Positions 36,744-45,390 of a stretch of 54,858 nucleotides of DNA are shown here, in pieces (position 1 is the stretch's first letter; every line of letters begins with the position of its first letter). The stretch spans positions 1 to 54,858 of the forward strand of contig CAYHWW010000004.1 in NCBI GenBank assembly GCA_964360145.1, read 5' to 3'. A program made the translations under genes and the position numbers. Source of the stretch: CAYHWW01 sp964360145 (GTDB lineage Bacteria; Bdellovibrionota; UBA1018; CAYHWW01). Below the pieces are notes generated by a model, which did not search any database, was not told the origin of the DNA, and worked only from the letters and a program-made list of their open reading frames with translations.

Positions 36744-37670
36744 ATGGGCCGCAGAACTCCGCCCCGCCTACTTGGTGCGCGCAGAAGGAACAAAAGAACA
36801 GTTCGCAAGGCCTATGTCCTCGATGCCTTCTCTCACGGGGACATTCAGAGGTGGGCAGACGCCAGTGAACGCACCCGGAAGTACCACTGGGACTACTACT
36901 CCCATCTCGCCCATCTTCGCGCTGAGATCTTTGATCAGCTCAAAGAGTCTCTCGCAACGAAGACTCGTGCTCATGTAATCAGCAACTGGTGCAGAATCGT
37001 GCCCAACAAATTCGTAAATGCACCACTCTCTGCGCAAGGAAGCGTATTAAACGAGGTGGGTGGACGCTTCAACATCGGCTCTATCGATGAGACGTTGTAT
37101 TCCAAGTTTCCCGCACTATATGTCGGCGAGGATTTCGAGGCGGCTTTCCGTGAGAAATTTGGCGTCACCTCAGGTGACAGCACCGGCGGCCTCAGGGCCG
37201 AGGAAATGGCTTTTTGTGCGAAAGATTCATTTTCAGTTTTCTCCCTGTCAGGACGCATTGAGAGCGTACTCGACATCAATGATCCCAGCGCTGTTGAACC
37301 TTTTGTAAATCTCATCAGCCGCTTCAAGATGCCAAGGACATTGATGGCGAAGGCAAAGAGCCTACGGCTTCCGGCGCCCAGTGTGGTGAGCGATGTCGCG
37401 TCATTACTAAAGACGCTTTTCGACCCCAACTGGCGGATCAATGCGACGGCTTTCAATGTGCCTGCGGGACCGCAGCTTTTTGGTCAGATTGTCCATGCAG
37501 CCGGCATTGAAGGAATTTTATACCGCTCGAAGCATGGTCACAAAAATTGCTTGGCAGTCTTCCCTGAAAACTTCAAGAGTAGCGATTCTTATATCGAGAT
37601 TAACGGAGAGCTCGCCGCTACGCTGCAACCTAAGCGGCTTGATGCATCTACGTGGGCGTCGACGGTTTGA
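36744..37670 (+). CDS. RES-domain toxin (NAD+-degrading) with long N-terminal region
   Basis: Starts directly after the antitoxin stop. The RES signature is seen as G-G-R-F-N-I-G-S around residue 112 with catalytic Arg, L-Y-V-G-E-D-F-E-A-A-F-R-E and a late G-I-L-Y-R-S-K-H with N-C-L-A-V-F. RES toxins phosphorolyse NAD+. At 308 residues it is longer than the usual 150-230; the first about 80 residues are a basic and helical extension. Confidence 0.85.
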   Translation: MGRRTPPRLLGARRRNKRTVRKAYVLDAFSHGDIQRWADASERTRKYHWDYYSHLAHLRAEIFDQLKESLATKTRAHVISNWCRIVPNKFVNAPLSAQGSVLNEVGGRFNIGSIDETLYSKFPALYVGEDFEAAFREKFGVTSGDSTGGLRAEEMAFCAKDSFSVFSLSGRIESVLDINDPSAVEPFVNLISRFKMPRTLMAKAKSLRLPAPSVVSDVASLLKTLFDPNWRINATAFNVPAGPQLFGQIVHAAGIEGILYRSKHGHKNCLAVFPENFKSSDSYIEINGELAATLQPKRLDASTWASTV

Positions 37671-37765
37671 GATATTTACTTATGATAGTTATGCCCAACC
37701 TCTGCAAGTAGATGGTCCGTGAACCCCAGGAACGAACACTTTCAGACGCCACCACAGGGAACCCC

Positions 37766-38305
37766 ATGATCACCTTTGTTAAAGGCAATCTCTTCGACTC
37801 CGCCGCCCAGGTTGTGACCAACACGGTGAATTGTGTAGGCGTCATGGGCAAAGGCGTCGCGCTGGAGTTCAAGAACCGCTACCCGGCGCTGTTCGAAGAC
37901 TATCGTGCACGCTGCGGCCGCAGCGAGGTCCGCCCTGGCGAGCCCTATCTCTGGGAAGATGATCGCGTTCAGGTTTTGAATTTTCCAACAAAACGCGACT
38001 GGCGTGAGAATTCGCGCCTCGAAGACATCGAACAGGGACTTCAGTATCTTGCGAAGCACTACCAAGACCTTGGCATTCAAAGCCTTGCCATGCCTGCCCT
38101 CGGCTGTGGCAACGGCGGGTTGCGCTGGGAAGATGTGCGTCCGCTGATCACTAAGCACCTGGGCCATCTTACTGACATGGATATCTACGTTTATGAGCCT
38201 GGCGTTGCCGCCACAGGCCGTAATCCATCGCAGGACTCCAAGCCGAAGTCTGATTCTGGCCCGACTCATTCGCTGCACAAGCGTCTCTGTGGTGAAGAAG
38301 GTTGA
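37766..38305 (+). CDS. Macro-domain protein, DarG/TARG1-like ADP-ribosyl hydrolase
   Basis: The start is ATG 37766. I-T-F-V-K-G-N-L-F-D-S, V-T-N-T-V-N-C-V-G-V-M-G-K-G-V-A-L-E-F-K and M-P-A-L-G-C-G-N-G-G-L are the macro-domain ADP-ribose binding motifs; K6 and the M-G-K-G loop fit DarG/TARG1-type de-ADP-ribosylases. DarG normally pairs with the DarT toxin, which I do not see; the neighbour is an ASCH protein instead. 179 residues with a short unstructured tail. Confidence 0.88.
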   Translation: MITFVKGNLFDSAAQVVTNTVNCVGVMGKGVALEFKNRYPALFEDYRARCGRSEVRPGEPYLWEDDRVQVLNFPTKRDWRENSRLEDIEQGLQYLAKHYQDLGIQSLAMPALGCGNGGLRWEDVRPLITKHLGHLTDMDIYVYEPGVAATGRNPSQDSKPKSDSGPTHSLHKRLCGEEG

Positions 38306-38309
38306 CCCT

Positions 38310-38663
38310 ATGAAGGGCCTCATCATCGCCGCACCTTGGATTACACTGATACTCGAAGGCAAGAAGAGCTGGGAAATTCGGGGCCGCTCCACGAAGATTC
38401 GCGGTAAAATTGCCTTAATTGAAAAGGGCACAAAGACTATTGTCGGTTACGCAGAGCTCACAGATGTCAAAGGCCCACTATCAGACGCTGAAGTCCGCAA
38501 GAATAAATCCAAGCACGCAGTAGACCCCAAGATCATTTTGGACCCCATTGATGGCTATGATGACATCTACGCGTGGATATTAACTGACGTTGTGAAGCTA
38601 AGGGTACCCAAGCCCTATCGTCACAAATCTGGCTGCGTGACCTGGGTGAATATACCTTGCTGA
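38310..38663 (+). CDS. ASCH-domain protein
   Basis: 117 residues beginning M-K-G-L-I-I-A-A-P-W-I-T-L-I-L-E-G-K-K-S-W-E-I-R-G, the hallmark of ASCH/PUA-like domains, followed by a beta-barrel pattern. ASCH proteins bind RNA and some are ribonucleases or nucleoside-processing enzymes. It starts five bases after the macro-domain stop, so the two are probably one operon. Start chosen at ATG 38310. Confidence 0.85.
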   Translation: MKGLIIAAPWITLILEGKKSWEIRGRSTKIRGKIALIEKGTKTIVGYAELTDVKGPLSDAEVRKNKSKHAVDPKIILDPIDGYDDIYAWILTDVVKLRVPKPYRHKSGCVTWVNIPC

Positions 38664-38725
38664 GCATTGCCGCGCTGGGCCGTCAGGACTCCAAAACTTT
38701 TAGTTCCTGCTGAATAAGCCTGGTA

Positions 38726-39727
38726 TCAACGCAATCCAGCTAACTTCCATCGTACGTGAAGAAAGGGCAGCAAGCGCTCTAGCGCGCTCATCTGAGCGAG
38801 GCCAGAGGAGCGTTTTAGTACCACTACGTCCTCCGGTGTCGGATAGTAGAGCGCCTCGGGATCTCTGCAGCTAGCGTAGTCGTCTGGGCCGGTGACACTA
38901 CACATGTAGTCCCACGTTAGCTGCTGGCACCTCATGGGGTTACTGCTCTCGTACACTTTCATCAAATCCTCCTGGCCCGCGTCGGCCCGCAGAGCAAATA
39001 ATCGTGAGCAAGCGCGCGCAAATTCTAGTGCGTCCGCTTTGACAATAAATCCTCCTAGACGGTATCCCTCTGGCACTTCGCCGAAGTCATCCCACCCCTC
39101 TACATAATAAGGTATTGCAGCGTCGGCAAGGCGAACCTCCGCAGCAAGTGTGTGTACTCGTTCACTGAAAATACCAGCCAGTCGATAGAAGCCATCAGAT
39201 TCAGAGACTTCACTTGACCTCTTTGTAAAAACTCTTGCGAGACCTTCATAGTACCAAACGATATCAATTGGCGGAGCACTGAACCGAGACCAGACCTCGT
39301 TTGGCTTTGAGCAGTAAAGGTCGTTCAAGATTGCACTCACGTTGTGCATCTTGTCCGCCAACGAGACAAGCAGCGATTCGGGCCGCGACTTATGCTCGAT
39401 GTGCTTAAGGTAGCGTTCTTTTCGTAATTTCCAGGGCGGCTTGGGGGTTGCGGAGGAATCAGTGCAATCAGCAACGATGGTCGAGACCCGAGTGCCAAAT
39501 TTCGTTTCTATCTGAGAAAATGTCACACCACAATCTTCGATAGTATCGTGAAGAAATGCGGCCATAGCCTGGTCTTCTGTACCGCCGTGTTCGAGCACCA
39601 AAGAGGCTACTGCCATTGGATGCGCAAGATACGGAATCGTAGTGCCCTTGCGTATCTGACCGTCATGGGCGGCGCGAGCAAACTCTAGCGCGCGGGATAA
39701 TCTTTCCGTCAATTTTGTTGTCATCAT
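38726..39727 (-). CDS. HD-domain (p)ppGpp hydrolase-like protein with C-terminal extension
   Basis: Residues 1-170 are the SpoT/MESH1-type HD hydrolase: Y-L-A-H-P-M-A-V-A (H36), H60-D61-T-I-E64-D65 and S-L-A-D-K-M-H-N-V. The synthetase and TGS/ACT domains of RelA/SpoT are absent. Residues about 170-333 are unrelated sequence I do not recognise. The likely reaction is 3'-pyrophosphohydrolysis of alarmones, but other nucleotides are possible for stand-alone hydrolases. In mobile elements such enzymes accompany toxic synthetases; none was seen here. Confidence 0.8.
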   Translation of the reverse strand: MMTTKLTERLSRALEFARAAHDGQIRKGTTIPYLAHPMAVASLVLEHGGTEDQAMAAFLHDTIEDCGVTFSQIETKFGTRVSTIVADCTDSSATPKPPWKLRKERYLKHIEHKSRPESLLVSLADKMHNVSAILNDLYCSKPNEVWSRFSAPPIDIVWYYEGLARVFTKRSSEVSESDGFYRLAGIFSERVHTLAAEVRLADAAIPYYVEGWDDFGEVPEGYRLGGFIVKADALEFARACSRLFALRADAGQEDLMKVYESSNPMRCQQLTWDYMCSVTGPDDYASCRDPEALYYPTPEDVVVLKRSSGLAQMSALERLLPFLHVRWKLAGLR

Positions 39728-39797
39728 GCCAAGTATATTAACCTAAAACGAAGCCGATTCATTATCTCTATCCAACGATAAATACTGCGCTAGTCTA

Positions 39798-40493
39798 TTA
39801 CGGCACACAAAATTCTTCAATAAAGCGAACGGCATCGGGAAAGTCATGACGCAAACGAAGCTCCGAGTACGATAAACTCGCACTAAGATCCCATCCGAGC
39901 AGACTGCAAATCGCTCTATCTACCGAGGATATCTCCTTCATCAAAGCGTCGGCATTTCGTAGGTACCAATCCCGAGCCATTTCGACTGCCTCAGTCTGAC
40001 CTGGCGTCAACGCCGTATCATCCTTATGAAAGGGCGCGCACGTACCCCATAGATCCCCTTCGATAAGGCCGTCTATTTCGTTCTGAAACGAAAGGACGTG
40101 TAGACGTACTCTGAGTAGCTGTGTCAGCGCTGTATTCCGTTTAATTGGGATGTGTCTCGAAACGTCGGACAAAACCACGCGCTCTATATACTCTGGATCA
40201 GGTAGCGCAAGGCCAGAACCAACCGAACGCAAAGCCGAGCTGTAAAAATTTGATCGGCCAGTAAGATACGGCTGCGCCCTGCCTGGAGGGTCCATCTTCT
40301 TGAGCAGTTCTTCGCGGCACTTGAGCATTGCCAGAGAAATCGCGTCGGACACGGAAAAGATGGCGTTTGCACCAAAATACGATTCAAAATCGTAATCTGT
40401 GCCACACCGCTCAACGTCAGCAGGAATCCGATCATGCTGCCACATCCGACGATTCGACGAGTACAAGATTTCACGCTGGAGACTCATCAACAT
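39798..40493 (-). CDS. Hypothetical protein (231 aa)
   Basis: Soluble, alpha-helical, no signal peptide or named motif. It lies between the HD hydrolase and DnaB-like genes on the same strand, in AT-richer sequence than the resident chromosome. Not recognised. Confidence 0.6.
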   Translation of the reverse strand: MLMSLQREILYSSNRRMWQHDRIPADVERCGTDYDFESYFGANAIFSVSDAISLAMLKCREELLKKMDPPGRAQPYLTGRSNFYSSALRSVGSGLALPDPEYIERVVLSDVSRHIPIKRNTALTQLLRVRLHVLSFQNEIDGLIEGDLWGTCAPFHKDDTALTPGQTEAVEMARDWYLRNADALMKEISSVDRAICSLLGWDLSASLSYSELRLRHDFPDAVRFIEEFCVP

Positions 40494-40541
40494 AGAGTCA
40501 TTCTCATTTTGTCTTTACCGAAATTATTTTCTTCATGGGCA

Positions 40542-41705
40542 TCATCCACGATCTTCGCATGGAGACAAACAAGTTTTATCAACATCAACGAATTGCGGTA
40601 TTTCTGGCTTGAATAAAAGCCTTATTTTTTCACATTTCCTCGAGCCATTTTTGGCAATAATCAATTCTGCAACACCAGTCTCGGATGAGTGAATATTGTA
40701 AGCCTCATCGCGATACACAAAGATCACGATGTCAGCTTCCGCCTCGATAGCGCTCGATTCCCATACCCGTAAGTCGCTGAGGGTCGGGCGTTTGTCAGTG
40801 CGATTTTCAACGTTACGGTTCAGCTGGGAAAGGGCGACCACTGGGCACCCCAGCTCTTTGGCGAGCACTTTGAGCGATCTAGAAATTTCAGATATTTCTT
40901 GTTTACGACTAGCAGCGCCTTTGGCCCCCGTCGTGCTTCCAGACATCAATTGAATATAATCAACTACCACCAGGTCGAGACGGCCTTCATCAGAGAGTAA
41001 TCTACGACATCTCCTTACAAGTTCTTCGGTAGTAAGAGCTGGACTATCATCTAAAAACAGTCGCGAAGTCGAAAGTTTGTTTGCCGCCAAGGACAGTCGT
41101 TTCCACTGCGCTTCATCCAATTTTCCCTGCGCAAGGCATTTTGCGTGAATCTCGGCAAGCTGCCCTAGAAGACGCAGCCCAAGTTCTTCCTTATCCATTT
41201 CCAAAGAAAATATCGCAGCGACATGCAGCGGGTTGCAGCTTACGAAATTTGTAATTCCAAGGGCTAACGTCGTCTTTCCCATGGCTGGGCGCGCTCCAAT
41301 TACGATAAGTTGACCGGGACAGAGCCCACCTGTGGCTTCATCCAACGTAGGCAGCCCTGTTAATAGCGCCGATACATTATCCGTGGATGCGTGGTCACTG
41401 GCAGGGGGAACAGCATCACGAATTTCGGTGAGCAACGCGCAGATCCGCTCTCGCGCACGCCTTGATTCAGACGCAGTGACCGATCCGAGGAACATCTTTG
41501 CGTCTTTCACCGTATGACGCACTTTTTCACGAAGTCCCGCCAGGATATCGACCCATCCCTCCGCGCTCGTACCGACAGTGGCGATTGCAAATGTCGTCGC
41601 GCTGGCCTTTTCGATCAGGCTACTGAGAGCATCAGAGGACAAGCCTGCAAGTTGGTGCTCAAAGGACATGGGCACGCGGGACATCTCACTCGGTTTCTTC
41701 GTCAT
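40542..41705 (-). CDS. DnaB-like replicative helicase
   Basis: 387 residues. RecA-fold helicase domain with Walker A G-A-R-P-A-M-G-K-T-T near 147, L-V-V-V-D-Y-I-Q-L-M (Walker B), Q-L-N-R and D-L-R-V-W-E-S-S-A-I-E, a slightly altered form of the DnaB D-L-R-E-S-G-A-I-E motif. The N-terminal DnaB domain is degenerate or replaced. Probably the helicase of the integrated element, recruited by the O-like initiator. Confidence 0.88.
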   Translation of the reverse strand: MTKKPSEMSRVPMSFEHQLAGLSSDALSSLIEKASATTFAIATVGTSAEGWVDILAGLREKVRHTVKDAKMFLGSVTASESRRARERICALLTEIRDAVPPASDHASTDNVSALLTGLPTLDEATGGLCPGQLIVIGARPAMGKTTLALGITNFVSCNPLHVAAIFSLEMDKEELGLRLLGQLAEIHAKCLAQGKLDEAQWKRLSLAANKLSTSRLFLDDSPALTTEELVRRCRRLLSDEGRLDLVVVDYIQLMSGSTTGAKGAASRKQEISEISRSLKVLAKELGCPVVALSQLNRNVENRTDKRPTLSDLRVWESSAIEAEADIVIFVYRDEAYNIHSSETGVAELIIAKNGSRKCEKIRLLFKPEIPQFVDVDKTCLSPCEDRG

Positions 41706-41757
41706 TTCAGTGTTCTCCTCACTATCCGGTCAATAAAGCAGCGGTCGCGTAAGATTT

Positions 41758-41834
41758 AGAGTAACCCGGCACAATGACACCTACGGTCAACGGCAAGGTG
41801 CGTCGCCGAATAGAAAGAGCGTGCCGACATCGAT
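41758..41834. repeat. 77-bp direct repeat, copy 1
   Basis: Identical to 42471-42547 except for two bases. Short spurious frames across it share the same translated segment. It lies in the gap upstream of the DnaB-like gene, where no other gene is supported (41706-41977). Confidence 0.8.
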
Positions 41835-41977
41835 TTTGTACGGGTGATAGCAGCTGGGACATGCGAGCACGGTCACGTGATGAAAGCCTTCGGGGCACAT
41901 ATTTCGATACTTCCTCTCCTGGGGGTTGGCCGCGCACTCATGTGCAATAACCGCAATTGGTAGTGTTAGCCGGCGGC

Positions 41978-42286
41978 TTACGGCGCAGACCCTGTTCGCT
42001 CTAACAAATCAACAAGGGTTCCCAGTACAATACGGATAGAAGCCCCCGTCTGCGGCGTGAGCGCTCTGTCAATCAGCTCGTCTTTTTGCAGCCGCTCTAT
42101 CAGCTCATAGTCGAGCTCGCCAAAACGTAGTGCAATCTGGACTTCCCAATCGACTTCCAAATTGGGCGCTAAAGCACGGATCTTAGCATCGACTTCCTTA
42201 CAATCGCCCTTGTCTGCTTGGAGCGCCTTGCGCTCAAGCGAGAGCTGCATGACTTGGTTCTTTAATTTACTTTCCAGAAACATCAT
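41978..42286 (-). CDS. Small hypothetical protein (102 aa)
   Basis: Acidic and helical with leucine heptads in the N-terminal third that suggest a coiled coil. Its start overlaps the stop of the upstream partial gene by four bases (ATGA), so it was probably part of an operon. Not recognised. Confidence 0.5.
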   Translation of the reverse strand: MMFLESKLKNQVMQLSLERKALQADKGDCKEVDAKIRALAPNLEVDWEVQIALRFGELDYELIERLQKDELIDRALTPQTGASIRIVLGTLVDLLERTGSAP

Positions 42287-42470
42287 CGGAAATTCATGGA
42301 AAGCTTCTGAGGCCGGAATGCCAACACTCGCCTGCCCAAAGCGCGGTCAGTGGAATAGACGAGATAAGCATCTAGCCTTGGGTGCTTCTTCTTTAAGTCC
42401 GAAAAGATCTGCTTTGCCAGCGTGTCTGCTCGACCGATGTCTTTGTACTGCATCTTGTACTCCGACACGC
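42283..42470 (-). pseudogene. C-terminal remnant truncated at the 77-bp repeat
   Basis: About 60 codons read V-S-E-Y-K-M-Q-Y-K-D-I-G, then D-A-Y-L-V-Y-S-T-D-R-A-L-G-R-R-V-L to the stop. The frame looks coding up to the edge of repeat copy 2 at 42471, beyond which it translates repeat sequence. I infer loss of the 5' part when the repeat formed. An internal ATG at 42453 could still express the remnant. Confidence 0.45.
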
Positions 42471-42547
42471 AGAATAACCCGGCACAATGACACCTACGGT
42501 CAACGGCAAGGTGCGTCGCCGAAGAGAAAGAGCGTGCCGACATCGAT
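42471..42547. repeat. 77-bp direct repeat, copy 2
   Basis: Second copy of the repeat at 41758-41834, 713 bp apart. A TTAGAGTAA motif flanks copy 1 on its left and occurs inverted just right of copy 2 (near 42556-42564), hinting at a mobile or recombination origin. Confidence 0.75.
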
Positions 42548-42585
42548 AAGATCGCTTTACTCTAAGATATGGCCTAAATCGGCGC

Positions 42586-42606
42586 AATTGACGCCACACG
42601 TCAATT
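42586..42606. promoter_or_regulatory. Palindromic operator candidate upstream of DUF2779 operon
   Basis: AATTGACG (42586-42593) and CGTCAATT (42599-42606) form a perfect 8+5+8 inverted repeat, 20 bp before the DUF2779 start. The same element in slightly diverged form precedes the truncated paralogue at 48722. The WYL regulator encoded downstream is a candidate binder (inference). Confidence 0.5.
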
Positions 42607-42626
42607 GATGGGGGTAAACTGATTAT

Positions 42627-44123
42627 ATGCAGCTCAAGAAGTCCCCTCAGCGATTCCTCAGTAAGTCCCGCATTATCAAGGGCTTACAGTGCCCCAAGGC
42701 CTTGTATTACAGCGTACATAAGCCCGAACTCGCCGAGCCCCATTCCCCCGATACCCTTGAGCGGTTTAGGCAGGGTGATGAAGTTGGCGCGGCCGCACGG
42801 GAGCATTATGGCAAAGGCGTACTCATCGAGGCGGCACCCTATGAGGTCGAGAAAGCAGTAGAACTCACCCAGGGGGCCATTAAGGCTGGAGCCAAGCGTA
42901 TTTATGAAGCTGGCTTTCTACACAATGGCGTCCAGGTTCGCGTCGATATCCTCGAACGCGACGGCAAGGGCTGGCATCTCAAGGAAGTGAAATCCAGCAA
43001 CAAGGTGAAAGATACCCACATCGACGACCTCGCCATACAGACGTACGTGGCAACAGGCGCCGGGATTACATTGAAGTCCACTTCGATTGTGCATCTCAAC
43101 AACGAATGTAAGGCACCAGACCTTTCAAACCTCTTTGAAGAAGCGCCCATAGTGGATGAGCTGAGCGCATTACAGGAAGAGCTGCCAAATACGATCAAAA
43201 GCCTCCGCGCGATAATCGCAGGTGATGCCGTCCCCAAAGTGAAGATCGGTCCGCATTGCGATGCCCCATACGAATGCGACTACAAAAAGCATTGCTTCAA
43301 GGCCGCAAAATTCCCAACAGAAGAGTCTACCGTATTTAATCTCTACTACTTCCCTAAAAAGACGGCTTGGGCACTGTACGAAAAAGGGGTCTGGAAGCCG
43401 ACAGACCCTGCCGTTTCAAAGCATAAGCTGAAGCTCCAGGCAGAACGACAGATCAAGGCCGAAAAAACAGGGACACGTTTTGTTGACAGCAAAAGCATCC
43501 AGCAAGATCTTAAAAAATGGGATTTCCCCCTGACCGTATTGGACTTTGAGACCATCGGCTTTGCCATTCCAAAATTCAAAGGAATGGGACCCAATGAACA
43601 AGCCCCCTTTCAGTTCGTGACCGCTCAGGTCAATAAACGCGGTGCTATCTCGAACATTGTTGACGTCTTAGCTACAGAGCCAGGTGATCCTCGACCTCAA
43701 ATCATTGACGGTCTTCTCAAGGCGATTCCAGAAACAGGATCTGTAGCTGCATGTTTTGCAGGATTTGAACGCGGGCGACTTCTAGAGCTCGCGGAGTTCT
43801 CACCAAAGCACGCTAAGAAAATAAAACAGATCGCTGATCGTCTAGTGGACCCACAAGAACTGATTCGAGACCATGTATACGATGCGGCATTTATGGGCTC
43901 ATTCAGTCTGAAGTACATTGCCCCGGCCTTGCTTGGTGATCGCTTTGATTACGATAAAATCGCCATAAAAAATGGCACCGATGCGCAAATGCAATACCTG
44001 CGGCTCTGCCGCGGCGAAGTGAGCGGTAAAGAGCGCGAGCAGGTCATCGCGAACCTCAAAGAATATTGCGAGCTAGACGTCATTGCCACGGCTGGGCTCG
44101 TGGCGTGGCTTTTAAAGCAGTGA
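42627..44123 (+). CDS. DUF2779 protein: Cas4-like Fe-S nuclease fused to DEDD-type exonuclease
   Basis: 498 residues. The N-terminal half is a PD-(D/E)XK nuclease of Cas4/AddB type, with E94, D107 and E120-V-K122, and four cysteines C22, C211, C217, C223 placed to hold a 4Fe-4S cluster. The C-terminal half has an RNase H-like D306-F-E308 motif and a final E-L-D-V-I-A-T-A helix, fitting DEDD exonucleases. No cas genes or CRISPR are present. It is the first gene of a tight four-gene run ending at 47399. Start ATG 42627; a truncated paralogue begins at 48722. Confidence 0.85.
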   Translation: MQLKKSPQRFLSKSRIIKGLQCPKALYYSVHKPELAEPHSPDTLERFRQGDEVGAAAREHYGKGVLIEAAPYEVEKAVELTQGAIKAGAKRIYEAGFLHNGVQVRVDILERDGKGWHLKEVKSSNKVKDTHIDDLAIQTYVATGAGITLKSTSIVHLNNECKAPDLSNLFEEAPIVDELSALQEELPNTIKSLRAIIAGDAVPKVKIGPHCDAPYECDYKKHCFKAAKFPTEESTVFNLYYFPKKTAWALYEKGVWKPTDPAVSKHKLKLQAERQIKAEKTGTRFVDSKSIQQDLKKWDFPLTVLDFETIGFAIPKFKGMGPNEQAPFQFVTAQVNKRGAISNIVDVLATEPGDPRPQIIDGLLKAIPETGSVAACFAGFERGRLLELAEFSPKHAKKIKQIADRLVDPQELIRDHVYDAAFMGSFSLKYIAPALLGDRFDYDKIAIKNGTDAQMQYLRLCRGEVSGKEREQVIANLKEYCELDVIATAGLVAWLLKQ

Positions 44124-44166
44124 ACTAAAGCTGCCGTTTACTGCTGAAGCATCAAGGAGTGCCTGT

Positions 44167-45375
44167 ATGGATTCCATTTCCCGTTATTTTCAAGATAACC
44201 CAGCTCTAACCAGTGTTCTGGGTTTATGGAGCGCGGCCCTTCTCACAATCGTGAGTAAGGAGATCCCAGACAGTATCTATCGGTGGATCAAGCGCCAGAT
44301 CATCGTCCAAATCCAGATCCCATGCACAGAGGATGACTTTTTTCGCATCGTGAACTGGCTGGAGTCCAAAGGATACAGCACAGGAACACGGGCCATTCGC
44401 ATCACGAGATCAAAAGTTACAGCCGGAGTGGGCATTCACTACTTCATCCACGAGGGGCGTCTCTTTGTCATGACGCGCAGAAAAGAGGACAATAAGCTCT
44501 CGTACAGAATCAGGGAAGAAATCGAGATTCAAACCTTTGGACGCAGCCAAGCACCACTGCGCAGGCTCATAGAAGCGATCCGACACTTTGAAAATGGTGA
44601 AACTACAATCATCAGCCACTGGATTTCTGAAGCCTGGGTGCGGCTCAATGCTCAGCCTATTCGCAGGCTGAATACGGTCTTTATCCCTGATGAAAACAAG
44701 CAACTGATCCATGACAGCATGAAGCGCTTTCTCGAAGCGCGTTCATGGTACCTCATGCACGGAATACCGTATCGTACGGGGTACTGCTTCTATGGACCGC
44801 CAGGAACAGGGAAGACCACGTTGGCCCGTGCCATCTGTGGTGAGTTCAACCTCAGGCTCTACATTCTGAACCTTTCGAGCTTCACAGACGCAACATTCAG
44901 CGAGGCCCTAGCCAACGTTGAACCTGGTTCGGTAGTTCTCATAGAGGACATCGATTGTTTTCACGAGTCCTGGGTACGTGACTCAGCCAATAGCGGACAA
45001 ATCTACAAACCGTCGAAAGACTCCCTCACATTATCGGGGCTGCTGAATGGCATCGATGGCGCAACCTGCTCTGATGGCACCGTCTTCATCTACACTACGA
45101 ACAGGCTAGAAATGATCGACCCAGCCCTGCTGCGCCCCGGTCGCGTGGACCATGTGCTCTATGTGGGGGCACACACACCCGAGACCTTCGCCCAGGCGAT
45201 GGCGGCATACTATCCCGGCTTTGCAGTCCCAGAGGAGGTGGCCCTGGGGGCAGGTCTGACCCCTGCCCAGCTCCAGCAGCAGGTCATGGTCCACAGGGGT
45301 GATCCACAGGCGGTGCTGCAGGCACTCCGCAACGCAAGAGAGACCAGGGCCAAGTCCTCGGATTTTTGGCATTAA
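44167..45375 (+). CDS. BCS1-like AAA+ ATPase with N-terminal membrane segment
   Basis: 402 residues. A hydrophobic segment at about 13-30 is followed by a BCS1-type N-terminal domain, then the AAA+ core with Walker A G210-P-P-G-T-G-K-T217, Walker B L-I-E260-D-I-D-C, sensor-1 T-T-N-R and L-R-P-G-R-V-D arginine finger region. BCS1 of mitochondria translocates folded proteins; bacterial homologues are poorly known and often sit in defence islands. It lies 43 bp after DUF2779 and 15 bp before the WYL gene. Confidence 0.88.
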   Translation: MDSISRYFQDNPALTSVLGLWSAALLTIVSKEIPDSIYRWIKRQIIVQIQIPCTEDDFFRIVNWLESKGYSTGTRAIRITRSKVTAGVGIHYFIHEGRLFVMTRRKEDNKLSYRIREEIEIQTFGRSQAPLRRLIEAIRHFENGETTIISHWISEAWVRLNAQPIRRLNTVFIPDENKQLIHDSMKRFLEARSWYLMHGIPYRTGYCFYGPPGTGKTTLARAICGEFNLRLYILNLSSFTDATFSEALANVEPGSVVLIEDIDCFHESWVRDSANSGQIYKPSKDSLTLSGLLNGIDGATCSDGTVFIYTTNRLEMIDPALLRPGRVDHVLYVGAHTPETFAQAMAAYYPGFAVPEEVALGAGLTPAQLQQQVMVHRGDPQAVLQALRNARETRAKSSDFWH

Positions 45376-45390
45376 TTCGAGGCCCTTTGA

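Noticed and set aside
41722..42599. Two minus-strand frames sharing the same 20-odd residues
   Set aside because: The shared translation is only the 77-bp DNA repeat read in one frame; no other coding signal supports them.
42627..44123. Possible CRISPR-Cas locus because of a Cas4-like domain
   Set aside because: No repeat-spacer array or other cas genes found; the Cas4-like fold is part of DUF2779 with a C-terminal exonuclease.
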